Positions 43,423-52,455 of a stretch of DNA of 64,000 nucleotides are shown piece by piece (positions within the stretch are counted from its first letter, which is position 1; every line of letters begins with the position of its first letter). This stretch comes from JAVKFY01 sp040223615 (GTDB lineage Bacteria; Pseudomonadota; Alphaproteobacteria; GCA-2731375): contig JAVKFY010000052.1 of the NCBI GenBank assembly GCA_040223615.1, positions 1 to 64,000 on the forward strand, read 5' to 3'. A program made the translations under genes and the position numbers. The notes beneath the pieces were generated by a model that was not told the DNA's origin, made no database searches, and worked only from the letters and a program-made list of their open reading frames with translations.

Positions 43423-45201
43423 ATGCCGCAACCCACGATCCGCAAGCTCGCCGCCATTGTCTCCACCGACGTGGTCAGCTATTCGCGGCTGATCGGCCAG
43501 GATGAAGCCGGCACGCTGGCGCGGATGAAGGCGCACCGGGCCGAGCTCTGGGACCCGGAGATCCGCAGGCACGGTGGCCGCCTCGTCGGCACCGCCGGCG
43601 ACTCGTTGCTGATCGAGTTCGCCAGCGCGGTCTCCGCCGTGGAATGTTCGCTGGCGGTGCAGCACGGCATGGTCGAGCGCGAGGCCGGCCAGCCCGACGA
43701 CACCCGCCTGCTGCTGCGCATCGGGGTGAACATCGGCGAGGTCGTGGTCGACGGCGAGGACATCCACGGCGACGGCGTCAACGTCGCCGCCCGGCTGCAG
43801 GCCATCGCCCCGGCCGGCGGCATCTGCCTGTCGGGCAAAGTGCATGACGAGATTGTCGGCAAGATCGCCGCCACGTTCGACGACGCCGGCGCCCAGGCGG
43901 TGAAGAACATCGCCCGCCCGGTGCAGGTCTGGCGTTGGACCGCCGGGCAAGCGGCGCCGGGCGAGGACGCGGCAGCGCCGGCCCCGGCGGCGCGGACGGA
44001 AAAGCCGGCCATCGCCGTGCTGCCGTTCGACAACATGTCGGGCGACGCCGAGCAGGAGTATTTCGTCGACGGCATCACCGAGGACATCATCACCGAGTTG
44101 TCGAAGTTTCGCTGGCTGGCGGTGATCGCGCGCAACTCCACCTTCGTCTACAAGAACCAGGCGGTCGACGTCCCCAAGGTCGGGCGCGAGCTCGGCGTCG
44201 GCTACGTGCTGGAGGGCAGCGTGCGCAAGGCCGGCGAACGGGTCCGCATCACCGCCCAGCTGATCGAGGCGGCGACCAACGAGCACATCTGGGCCGAGCG
44301 CTACGACCGGCAGCTGGTCGACATCTTCGACCTGCAGGACGAGATGACCCAGACCCTGGTCGGCATCATTGAACCGGAACTGGCCAACCGGGAACGAACG
44401 CGCGGCCGTGACAAGCCGACAACCGATATGTCCGCCTGGGACCTGTACCAGCGCGCGCTGTATCACCGCTGGCGCTTCACCTCGGCCGACACCAAGATCG
44501 CGCACGACTATTTCGACCAGGCGATCGCCATCGACCCCGGTTTCGCCGCCGCCTACGCGCACCGCGCCTGGACGTCCTACGTCGAGATCTTGACCAACAT
44601 CGCGCCGGACCGCGCCGCCGCGATCGCCGCCGGCATCGCCGATGCGCGCCGTGCGATCGAGCTCGACGACCGCGACGCACTCGGCTACTGCGCGCAAGGC
44701 TTCATCCTGACGATCAGCCACGACTATGCCCGCGCCGCCGAATCGTACCGCCGCGCCATCGAGTTCAACCCCAGTTTCGCCGCGGCGCACTACGGCTGGG
44801 CCCTGGCCAGCGCCATGTCCCTCGGCCTCAACGGACCTGAGGCGTGCGAACCCGCCGTCGACATGGCGGTCAGGCTGAGCCCCAACGACCCATTGATGTG
44901 GGCGTTCCTGAACCTGAAGGGACTGCTGCGGCTGGCGTCGGGCGACCATGAGGCGGCGCTCTCGGCCTATCGCCGCGCCAATCAGCTACCGAACAAGATG
45001 TACTGGGTGACGCTCGGACTCGCCGCCAGCACCTGGCATCTCGGCGACGAACAGGGGGCTAGCGCGATCGTCGCAGCGGTCCGATCCGAAGTGCCTGACA
45101 TCTCGATCGCGCGACTGGTGAACTTTCTCGGCCCGGGCCTGCAGGCGTTCGACGCCTGCCTGCTCGCGCCAATGCGCAAGGCCGGGCTGCCCGAACAATA
45201 G
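43423..45201 (+). CDS. Class III cyclase-like protein with TPR domain (copy B)
   Basis: A 592-residue paralogue of copy A in the same domain order. Metal Asp16 and Asp60 and the N/R pair (VNVAARLQA) are kept, but the residue equivalent to copy A's Lys57 is Gly56 (VGTAGDSLLIEF). This could change nucleotide specificity or abolish cyclisation. The TolB-like domain (VLPFDNMSGDAEQEYFVDGI) and TPRs (DYFDQAIAIDPGFAAAYAHR) follow. ATG 43423 is preferred; ATG 43393 is an alternative. Opposite-strand ORFs are shadows. Confidence 0.92.
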   Translation: MPQPTIRKLAAIVSTDVVSYSRLIGQDEAGTLARMKAHRAELWDPEIRRHGGRLVGTAGDSLLIEFASAVSAVECSLAVQHGMVEREAGQPDDTRLLLRIGVNIGEVVVDGEDIHGDGVNVAARLQAIAPAGGICLSGKVHDEIVGKIAATFDDAGAQAVKNIARPVQVWRWTAGQAAPGEDAAAPAPAARTEKPAIAVLPFDNMSGDAEQEYFVDGITEDIITELSKFRWLAVIARNSTFVYKNQAVDVPKVGRELGVGYVLEGSVRKAGERVRITAQLIEAATNEHIWAERYDRQLVDIFDLQDEMTQTLVGIIEPELANRERTRGRDKPTTDMSAWDLYQRALYHRWRFTSADTKIAHDYFDQAIAIDPGFAAAYAHRAWTSYVEILTNIAPDRAAAIAAGIADARRAIELDDRDALGYCAQGFILTISHDYARAAESYRRAIEFNPSFAAAHYGWALASAMSLGLNGPEACEPAVDMAVRLSPNDPLMWAFLNLKGLLRLASGDHEAALSAYRRANQLPNKMYWVTLGLAASTWHLGDEQGASAIVAAVRSEVPDISIARLVNFLGPGLQAFDACLLAPMRKAGLPEQ

Positions 45202-45317
45202 CGGCTCGTGTCCGACTGCCTCGGCTCAGGCCGCCAGCATGCTCACGTCGACATCGCTGCTGCGGCCCTTCGCGAGGCAGGGGAAGCGTTCGACGGCGGC
45301 CCGGACGACCGCCAGGA

Positions 45318-46427
45318 CTAACGCGCCAGAACCTTGGCCGCGTCGCGGGTTTGCTCGATCGCGTTGTTGGTCTGCGCCACGGCGGCGGAGATGTCGGCGA
45401 CGTTGCCGTTGATCGTGCCCACCGATTGCGATGCCTTGCCCATGCTGGCCGACATGTCGGCGGTCACCGCGGTCTGTTCTTCGACCGCGGTGGCGGTGGC
45501 GGTAACGTAGTCGCGCACGCTGTCGATGGCGGTCCGGATCGCCCCCAGCGAAGCCACCACGTCGCCCGAGATCGACTGCACGCCCTGGATCTCCTGCGAG
45601 ATGCGGGCGGTCGCGGCGCCGGCCTGGCCGGCCAGGTTCTTCACCTCGTTGGCGACCACGGCGAATCCCTTGCCGGCCTCGCCGGCGCGCGCCGACTCGA
45701 TCGTCGCGTTCAGCGCCAGCAGGTTGATCTGGTTGGCGATCTCCTGGATCAGCTGGACGATGCCGCTCATCTGGCTGGTGGTTTCCTCCAGCCGCCGGGT
45801 CGCCTCGTCGGCATCGATCACCGCCTGGTGCGCGCTGTCGGTGGTCGCCTTCGACTGGGTCATGCGGTCGGAGATCTCGCGGATCGAGGCACTCATCTCC
45901 TCCGCCGCGGAAGCCACCGAGGAGACGTTCTCCGAGGTCACGGTGGTCGACTTGGTGGTCGTGTCGGCCAGGCCCGCGAGCTGCTGCATGGCGCTTTCGA
46001 TCTCGCCGAAATTGCTGTCGATGATGCCGCGCAGGTTGCCCAGCAACTCCGCCTGCTTGGAGATGTCAGTGGCGTACTTCACGACCTTGATCGGCCGGCC
46101 GCGACGGTCGCGGATCGGGTTGTAGGAGGCTTCGATCCAGACCTCCTTGTTGTCCTTGCCGAGGCGGCGGTACTGCGCCGCCTGGTATTCGCCGCGCCGC
46201 AGCGACTCCCAGAACTGCCGGTACTCCTCGCTCTCGCGGTGTTCCGGCTCGACGAACATGCTGTGATGCCGGCCCTGAATCTCGGGCAGGCTGTAGCCCA
46301 CCGTGCTCAGGAAATTGTCGTTCGCCATCAGGATCGTACCGTCCATGTCGAACTCGATCACGGCTTGTGACTTGTCAAGCGCCGCCAGGCGGGCTTCCAG
46401 CTCAGAATTCCGACCGAAAGAGAACAT
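45318..46427 (-). CDS. Soluble PAS-domain methyl-accepting chemotaxis protein
   Basis: A 369-residue receptor with no transmembrane segment. An N-terminal PAS domain (AVIEFDMDGTILMANDNFLS, then VGYSLPEIQGRHHSMF and the PAC-like VKYATDISKQ) would sense an intracellular signal, possibly redox via heme or FAD. The MCP signalling domain has the invariant hairpin tip EIANQINLLALNATIESARA and GKGFAVVANEVKNLA. The start is ATG 46427, where GGAG is 6 bases away; ATG 46433 is too close. No cheW or cheA is adjacent, so it is an orphan. Confidence 0.93.
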   Translation of the reverse strand: MFSFGRNSELEARLAALDKSQAVIEFDMDGTILMANDNFLSTVGYSLPEIQGRHHSMFVEPEHRESEEYRQFWESLRRGEYQAAQYRRLGKDNKEVWIEASYNPIRDRRGRPIKVVKYATDISKQAELLGNLRGIIDSNFGEIESAMQQLAGLADTTTKSTTVTSENVSSVASAAEEMSASIREISDRMTQSKATTDSAHQAVIDADEATRRLEETTSQMSGIVQLIQEIANQINLLALNATIESARAGEAGKGFAVVANEVKNLAGQAGAATARISQEIQGVQSISGDVVASLGAIRTAIDSVRDYVTATATAVEEQTAVTADMSASMGKASQSVGTINGNVADISAAVAQTNNAIEQTRDAAKVLAR

Positions 46428-46666
46428 GCTCATCTCCAGCGAAGCGGCGAGCAGAGTGCGCCGCGATGCAACGGGAGTACTTGACTGTGTTGAGTCTGGC
46501 GGCAGGTTTGACTGCCGCCGGCTACGCCCTGACCCCCATGAAAGGACGTTCGCGCATATTCCATTGCTCATATTGATTATCAATTAACGCGGGCGCCGAC
46601 AGCCGCCCGCACTGTGCTATAGCGTTAGACCCGGAAACGCGACGAGCAAGACAGAGCCTGCCCACC

Positions 46667-48265
46667 ATGCCCACCTACGACTACATCGTCATCGGCGCCG
46701 GTTCGGCCGGCTGCGTGATGGCCAATCGGCTGTCGGCCGATCCGCGCAATCAGGTCCTGCTGCTGGAAGCCGGCGGCCAGGACAAGTCGATCTGGATCCA
46801 CGTCCCGGTCGGCTTCGCCAAGATGCTGAACGACCGCAGCCTGAACTGGTGCTTCGAGACCGAGCCGGACCCCGACATGGCCGGTCGCAAGATCCCGATC
46901 CCGCGCGGCAAGGTGATGGGCGGCTCGTCCTCGATCAACGGCATGCTCTACGTCCGCGGCCAGGCCCAGGACTACGACACCTGGGCGCAAATGGGCTGCC
47001 GCGGCTGGTCCTTCCAGGATGTCCTGCCGTACTTCAAGAAGTCGGAGAATTTCGAGCGCGGCGGCGACGAACTGCGCGGCACCGGCGGCGAGCTCAACGT
47101 CGCCGACATGATCGAGCGGCACCCGATCCTGGACGCCTTCGTCGACGCCGGCGAGCAGGCCGGCTATGCCCGCAACCCGGATTACAACGGCCCGACCCAG
47201 GACGGCTTCGGCTACTACCAGGTGACGCAGAAGAACGGCAAGCGCCACTCCACCGCCGCCGCCTTCCTGCCGGCCGACGTGAAGAGCCGTCCGAACCTGA
47301 CCATCGCCACCGAGGCGCTGTGCCAGCAGGTGCTGCTGGACGGGACCAAGGCGGTCGGCGTCGCCTATGAGCAGCGCGGCCAGCGCGTCGAGGCCAAGGC
47401 CGGGCGCGAGGTCGTGGTCTGCGCCGGCGCCATCCAGTCGCCGCAGATTCTCGAACTCTCCGGTATCGGCGATCCGGACCGGCTGAAGCCGCTCGGCATC
47501 GAGGTGCGCCACGCGTTGCCCACGGTCGGCGAGAACCTGCGCGACCACTTCAACGTGCGCCTGAACTGGCGGGTGAAGGTGCGCGACACGCTGAACGAGC
47601 ACACCCGCGGCCTGCGCATGGCCTGGGAGGTGATGAAGTACGCCACCGCCCGGCGCGGCATCCTGACCTACACCGCCGGCATCGCGCACGGCTTCATCCG
47701 CACCCGGCCGGAGCTCGCCGGCCCGGACATCCAGTACCACTTCGCGCACGCCAGCTATGGCGACGCGCAGCGCCGCGCCGAGCTCGACACCGAGCCCGGC
47801 ATGACCATCGGCTCGGCGCAGCTACGGCCCGACAGCCTCGGCTCGGTGCACGTGAAGTCGGCCGACCCGGCCGCGGCGCCGGCGATTCTGCCGCGCTTCC
47901 TGACCGCCGAGCTGGATCGCCAGACGGTGGTCGCCGGCATCCGCGTCGCCCGCGAGGTGATGGCGCAGCCGGCGATGGACCGGTACCGCGAATACGAGAT
48001 GAACCCCGGCGACAAGCTGCAGTCGGATGACGAGCTGCTCGACTATGCGCGGCGCACCGGCCAGACCATTTACCACCCGATCGGCACCTGCCGCATGGGC
48101 GAGGACGAGCGCTGTGTCGTCGACCCCTCGCTGAAGGTACGCGGCATCGACGGCCTGCGCGTGGTCGACGCCTCGATCATGCCGACCCTGGTCAGCGGCA
48201 ACACCAACGCCCCGGTCATCATGATCGCCGAGAAGGCCGCCGACATGATGCTGACCAGCAGCTAA
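46667..48265 (+). CDS. GMC family oxidoreductase (choline dehydrogenase-like)
   Basis: A 532-residue FAD enzyme oxidising alcohols. FAD-binding GAGSAG is at 10-15, then GGSSSINGMLYVRG, SGIGDPDRLKPLGI and the C-terminal catalytic HPIGTCRMG with Asn in VSGNTNAPVIMIAEKAA. Similar to BetA but the substrate could be any of several alcohols; no betB or betI is adjacent. No signal peptide. Confidence 0.93.
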   Translation: MPTYDYIVIGAGSAGCVMANRLSADPRNQVLLLEAGGQDKSIWIHVPVGFAKMLNDRSLNWCFETEPDPDMAGRKIPIPRGKVMGGSSSINGMLYVRGQAQDYDTWAQMGCRGWSFQDVLPYFKKSENFERGGDELRGTGGELNVADMIERHPILDAFVDAGEQAGYARNPDYNGPTQDGFGYYQVTQKNGKRHSTAAAFLPADVKSRPNLTIATEALCQQVLLDGTKAVGVAYEQRGQRVEAKAGREVVVCAGAIQSPQILELSGIGDPDRLKPLGIEVRHALPTVGENLRDHFNVRLNWRVKVRDTLNEHTRGLRMAWEVMKYATARRGILTYTAGIAHGFIRTRPELAGPDIQYHFAHASYGDAQRRAELDTEPGMTIGSAQLRPDSLGSVHVKSADPAAAPAILPRFLTAELDRQTVVAGIRVAREVMAQPAMDRYREYEMNPGDKLQSDDELLDYARRTGQTIYHPIGTCRMGEDERCVVDPSLKVRGIDGLRVVDASIMPTLVSGNTNAPVIMIAEKAADMMLTSS

Positions 48266-48343
48266 GCGTGATTCAGATAGCAACTGCTTGGGAGGCCTGA
48301 AGGGAACGCCAATCGATCATCTGCCACCATTGGACACAGCGAA

Positions 48344-48595
48344 TTGGGACGTAGGAATAGAACCGTCAAAGGGGTCGGAAAAGACCCACTGGGCGACCCG
48401 GTCACGGTGCTCGCGACGATCGGCATGGCGCAATCGTACGAGGATGGCGTCATGTACGGATGCAGCGTCTCATGTCACGAGGTACTTTCGAACGACAAGG
48501 TGATCTTCGGTGTAGATGAAGAGCAGGCACACCAGCTTGCATATGAGTTCATTGTCACGATGCTCGAGCATCGTGGCCTGAAGATCAACGGCTAG
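48344..48595 (+). CDS. Small hypothetical protein, uncertain
   Basis: An 83-codon open frame with a TTG start and no convincing ribosome binding site; ATG 48425 would leave 56 residues. The C-terminal part reads like a folded protein (VTVLATIGMAQSYEDGVMYG, then KVIFGVDEEQAHQLAYEFIV), but the DNA here is visibly less GC-rich than the neighbours. It may be a recently acquired small gene or a truncated remnant. I do not recognise the family. The flanking 80-110 bases on either side hold nothing else. Confidence 0.4.
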   Translation: MGRRNRTVKGVGKDPLGDPVTVLATIGMAQSYEDGVMYGCSVSCHEVLSNDKVIFGVDEEQAHQLAYEFIVTMLEHRGLKING

Positions 48596-48707
48596 AGAAT
48601 TTGCTGCCGACAAGGGACAATACCTGCGCCCGGCCATCTTCGCTCTTGGTAGCCTACCGCAACGCCCTCGGCTAACCTGCCGGCCGGTTATGTAGAGGCG
48701 GCAAGCC

Positions 48708-49745
48708 ATGGCGGACGGCGATCTGGTGTTCGTGACCGGGGCCAGCGGGTTCCTGGCCAAACACTGCGTCGCGGCGGCGCTGCAGGCAGGCTACCGGGTG
48801 CGCGGCAGCCTGCGCGGCCTGGGCCGGGCCGACGAGGTGCGCGCGGCGGTGGCGACGGTTGTCGATCCCGGCGACCGGCTCGACTTCGTGGCGCTGGACC
48901 TGACCTCTGACGACGGCTGGGACGAGGCGCTGGCCGGCGGCCGCTATCTGATGCACGTCGCCTCGCCGTTCCCGTTGCAACCGCCGAAGCGGCGCGACGA
49001 ACTGGTCGGCCCGGCCCGCGAGGGCACGCTGCGGGCGCTGAAAGCGGCGGCCCGCAACGGCGTGGCGCGCACCGTGCTGACCTCATCGACCGCCGCGATC
49101 TACCAGGGCCACCCGCGCGGGCAGCCGCGCATCTTCACCGAGGCCGACTGGACCGTCGTCGACAGCCCGACCACGCCAGGCTACCCGCTGTCGAAGACCC
49201 TGGCCGAGCGCGCCGCCTGGGACTTCATGGCCGCCGATGCGTCCGGTATGGAGCTGGCGGTGATCAACCCGAGCCTGATCCTGGGACCGGCGCTCGACCG
49301 CCATATCGGCAGCTCGGCCGAAGTCATCGCGCTGGCGATGGGCGGCAAGTATCCGGCGGTGCCGCGCATCGACATCGCCCTCGTCGACGTGCGCGACGTC
49401 GCCGCCATGCACGTCGCGGCGCTCGGCCATCCGCAGGCCGCCGGCGAACGCTTCATCTGCTCCACCGACTCGCTGTGGCTGATGGAGGTCTGCCGCGTGC
49501 TGCACACCCACTTCCCCGAGTTCCGCAAGCGTCTGCCGAAGCGCGAGCTGCCGGATTTCTTGGTCCGGATGGTGGCACTGTTCGACCGCAACCTGCGCGC
49601 CACCACGCCCGACCTCGGCGTCAAGCGGCCGGTGTCGAACGACAAGGCCAGGACCAGGCTGGGCTTCGAGTTCCGCCCGGCGGAAGAAGCCATCGTCGCC
49701 ATGGGCCGGAGCCTGATCGACCTCGGCATCGTCAAGCCGACCTAG
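48708..49745 (+). CDS. NAD-dependent epimerase/reductase (extended SDR)
   Basis: A 345-residue Rossmann enzyme of the dihydroflavonol-4-reductase-like SDRs. NAD-binding TGASGFLAKH is at 10-19; the catalytic pair is the Y-x3-K in GYPLSKTLAE with the Ser in LTSSTAAIYQ. Such enzymes reduce or oxidise hydroxyl groups, often on sterols or aldehydes. It is followed 11 bases later by a P450 gene behind AGGAGGG, so the SDR and P450 likely act on one compound class. Confidence 0.9.
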   Translation: MADGDLVFVTGASGFLAKHCVAAALQAGYRVRGSLRGLGRADEVRAAVATVVDPGDRLDFVALDLTSDDGWDEALAGGRYLMHVASPFPLQPPKRRDELVGPAREGTLRALKAAARNGVARTVLTSSTAAIYQGHPRGQPRIFTEADWTVVDSPTTPGYPLSKTLAERAAWDFMAADASGMELAVINPSLILGPALDRHIGSSAEVIALAMGGKYPAVPRIDIALVDVRDVAAMHVAALGHPQAAGERFICSTDSLWLMEVCRVLHTHFPEFRKRLPKRELPDFLVRMVALFDRNLRATTPDLGVKRPVSNDKARTRLGFEFRPAEEAIVAMGRSLIDLGIVKPT

Positions 49746-49756
49746 GAGGGACCGCC

Positions 49757-50986
49757 ATGTCCGTCGCCGCCATCGACGCCTCGCTGGACAGCATCGACGT
49801 TTCCGACCCGCAGCTCTACCAGGACGACACCTGGTACGAACCGTTCCGCCGGCTGCGCGACGAGGACCCGATCCACTACTGCCCGGAGAGCCAGTACGGG
49901 CCGTACTGGTCGGTGACCCGCTACGACGACATCATGAAAGTCGAACTCGATCACGCGACCTACGCGTCGGGCTCGGAGCATGGCGGCATCCAGATCCGCG
50001 ACCAGCCGGCCGGCCAGGAGCTGCCCAATTTCATCCGCATGGACCCGCCGCGCCACACCGCGCAGCGCAAGACCGTGGCGCCGATCGTCGGCCCCGGCCA
50101 CCTGGCGAAGTTCGAGCAGACCATCCGCGAGCGCACCGACTACGTGCTGAACGACCTGCCGCGGGCTGAGACGTTCGACTGGGTCGACCGGGTTTCGGTT
50201 GAGCTGACCACGATGATGCTGGCGACGCTGTTCGACTTCCCGTGGGAGGACCGCCGGCTGCTGCCCTACTGGTCCGACGTCGCGATCGCCGACATCAACG
50301 ACCCGCACGCGCCGGTGCACACCAACGACGAGCGCATGGCCGAGCTGATCAAGATGGCCGACTACTTCGCCGACCTGTGGCGCGCCCGCGCCGCCGCGCC
50401 GCCGAAGTTCGACCTGATCTCGATGCTGGCGCACGGCGCGTCGACGCAGGCGATGAGCCGCAACGAGTTCATCGGCAACATCGCGCTGCTGATCGTCGGC
50501 GGCAACGACACCACCCGCAACACCATGTCGGGCGGCCTGCTGGCGCTGGCCGAGAACCCCGACCAAGAGGCCAAGCTGCGGTCCGATCCGTCGCTGGTCA
50601 CCAAGATGATGCTGGAGACCATCCGCTACCAGACACCGGTGATCCACATGCGCCGCACCGCGACGGTGGACGTCGAGCTCGGCGGCAAGCCGATCAAGGC
50701 CGGCGACAAGGTGGTGATGTGGTACGTCTCCGGCAACCGCGACGAACGCGCGATGCCCGAGCCCGATCGCTTCATCATCGACCGCGACAAGCCGCGCCGG
50801 CACCTGGCCTTCGGCGCCGGCATCCACCGCTGCGTCGGCGACCGCCTGGCCGAACTGCAGTTGCAGGTGCTGTGGGAAGAGATCCTGAAACGCGACCTGC
50901 GCATCGAGGTGATGGGCGAGCCGGAGCGGGTCTACTCCAACTTCCTGCGCGGCATCCGCAAACTCCCGGTGCGTATCGCGGCGTAA
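49757..50986 (+). CDS. Cytochrome P450 (tandem copy 1)
   Basis: A 409-residue soluble bacterial P450. The I-helix oxygen-binding motif is GGNDTT at 248-253, the ExxR pair is ETIR at 287-290 and the heme Cys359 lies in FGAGIHRCVGDRLAE. No membrane anchor, so it uses soluble ferredoxin partners, none of which are in the window. Related to the CYP125/142-like and CYP107-like clades that hydroxylate sterols, terpenes or fatty acids; the substrate is undetermined. The start has CTAGGAGGGAC upstream. Confidence 0.95.
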   Translation: MSVAAIDASLDSIDVSDPQLYQDDTWYEPFRRLRDEDPIHYCPESQYGPYWSVTRYDDIMKVELDHATYASGSEHGGIQIRDQPAGQELPNFIRMDPPRHTAQRKTVAPIVGPGHLAKFEQTIRERTDYVLNDLPRAETFDWVDRVSVELTTMMLATLFDFPWEDRRLLPYWSDVAIADINDPHAPVHTNDERMAELIKMADYFADLWRARAAAPPKFDLISMLAHGASTQAMSRNEFIGNIALLIVGGNDTTRNTMSGGLLALAENPDQEAKLRSDPSLVTKMMLETIRYQTPVIHMRRTATVDVELGGKPIKAGDKVVMWYVSGNRDERAMPEPDRFIIDRDKPRRHLAFGAGIHRCVGDRLAELQLQVLWEEILKRDLRIEVMGEPERVYSNFLRGIRKLPVRIAA

Positions 50987-51000
50987 CGCCATCTTGTGAG

Positions 51001-51095
51001 CGTCATTCCGGGCAAGCACAGCGCGACCCGGGATTGCCGGCCGGCGACACGACACGCGGCTGTCCGGTGATGCCGGATCTGGCCCGGCATGACGG
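51001..51095. repeat. Dispersed paired inverted repeat, copy 4
   Basis: Arm CGTCATTCCGGGCAAGCACA (51001 on) is matched by inverted arm GTGATGCCGGATCTGGCCCG to CATGACGG (51067-51095). It separates the two tandem P450 genes and belongs with the elements at 2453, 8163 and 12865. Confidence 0.75.
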
Positions 51096-51157
51096 ATGCG
51101 GTCATTCTCGGCCGTGCTAGACTTCGCCCAAATCCCAACCGAAGGGACCAGCGGGAA

Positions 51158-52387
51158 ATGTCCATCGCCGAAGCCGACGCGGGCCTCGAAGCCTTTGAGC
51201 CGAGCGACCCGAACCTCTATCTGAACGAGACCTGGCACGAGGGCTTCCGCCGCCTGCGCGACGAAGACCCGGTACACTTCCAGCCAGCCAGCCGCTACGG
51301 CCCGTACTGGTCGGTGACGCGCTACGACGACATATCGCAGGTGCTTCTCGACCCGGCGACCTACTCGTCCGACGGCGACCTCGGCGGCGTGCTGATCGGC
51401 AACCTGCCGCCCGACAAGGACCTGCCCAGTTTTATCCGCATGGACCCGCCGCGCCACACCGAGCAGCGCAAGACCGTGGCGCCGATCGTCGGCCCGTCCA
51501 ACCTGGCCAAGCTGGAGGACACCATCCGCCGGCGCACCGGCGAGGTACTCGACGGCCTGCCCCGCGGCGAGGACTTCGACTGGGTCGAGCAGGTCTCCGT
51601 GCCGCTGACCACGATGATGCTGGCGACGCTGTTCGACTTCCCGTGGGAGGACCGCCACCTGCTGACCTGGTGGTCCGACGTCTCGGTGGCGATGACGCAG
51701 GCGCCCGACTCGCCGGTGCGCTCCAACGCCGAGCGCCAGATCGAGCTCGACAAGATGGCCGACTATTTTGAAGCGCTGTGGCGCGAGCGCGCCGCCGCGC
51801 CGCCGAAGTTTGACCTGATCTCAATGATGGCGCACAGCCCGTCGACCCAGGGCATGACGCGGCAGGAGTTCGCCGGCACGCTGGCGCTGCTGATCGTCGG
51901 CGGCAATGACACCACGCGCAACACCATGTCGGGTGGCCTGCTGGCGCTGCACGAGAACCCGGACGAGATGCGCAAGCTGCGCGGCCGTCCCGAGCTGGCC
52001 GAGAAGGCGATGCTGGAGATGATCCGCTGGCAGACGCCGGTGATCCACGTGCGCCGCACCGCCAAGGCCGACGTCGACCTGGGCGGCCGGCACATCGCCA
52101 AGGGCGACAAGGTGGTGCTCTGGTACATCTCCGGCAATCGCGACGAGCGTACGCTGGCCGAACCCGATCGCTTCATCATCGACCGCGACAAGCCGCGCCG
52201 GCACCTGGCCTTCGGCGCCGGCATCCACCGCTGCGTCGGCGACCGCCTGGCGGAACAGCAGCTCCGCATCCTGTGGGAGGAGTTCCTGGCCCGCGACCTG
52301 CGCGTCGAGGTCACCGGCGCGCCGGTCCGCCTCTACTCCAACTTCCTGCGCGGCATCCGCAAGCTCCCGGTGCGCATCGCCCCGTGA
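51158..52387 (+). CDS. Cytochrome P450 (tandem copy 2)
   Basis: A 409-residue paralogue of copy 1, of exactly the same length and nearly the same motifs: LIVGGNDTTRNTMSGG (I helix), EMIRWQTPVIHVRR (ExxR) and FGAGIHRCVGDRLAEQ (heme Cys). An 89-base block around the heme loop (52163-52251) is base-for-base identical to 50762-50850. GAAGGGACC is upstream of ATG 51158. The differences concentrate in the N-terminal half and the B-C region, which could shift substrate range. Confidence 0.95.
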   Translation: MSIAEADAGLEAFEPSDPNLYLNETWHEGFRRLRDEDPVHFQPASRYGPYWSVTRYDDISQVLLDPATYSSDGDLGGVLIGNLPPDKDLPSFIRMDPPRHTEQRKTVAPIVGPSNLAKLEDTIRRRTGEVLDGLPRGEDFDWVEQVSVPLTTMMLATLFDFPWEDRHLLTWWSDVSVAMTQAPDSPVRSNAERQIELDKMADYFEALWRERAAAPPKFDLISMMAHSPSTQGMTRQEFAGTLALLIVGGNDTTRNTMSGGLLALHENPDEMRKLRGRPELAEKAMLEMIRWQTPVIHVRRTAKADVDLGGRHIAKGDKVVLWYISGNRDERTLAEPDRFIIDRDKPRRHLAFGAGIHRCVGDRLAEQQLRILWEEFLARDLRVEVTGAPVRLYSNFLRGIRKLPVRIAP

Positions 52388-52429
52388 TGTCGCCGCCTGG
52401 CTTTCGCGTCGACTGATCGTCCCTTGATT

Positions 52430-52449
52430 TTGACTGACCGGTCAGTCAA
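52430..52449. promoter_or_regulatory. TetR-family operator palindrome
   Basis: TTGACTGACCGGTCAGTCAA is a perfect 20-base palindrome with TGACCGGTCA at its centre, ending 6 bases before the regulator's start. This is the expected size and position for an autoregulatory TetR operator. Confidence 0.85.
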
Positions 52450-52455
52450 CTATGA

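Noticed and set aside
45202..45317. Possible small gene between cyclase B and the chemoreceptor
   Set aside because: Only a 116-base convergent spacer with no start-stop frame supported by a ribosome binding site.
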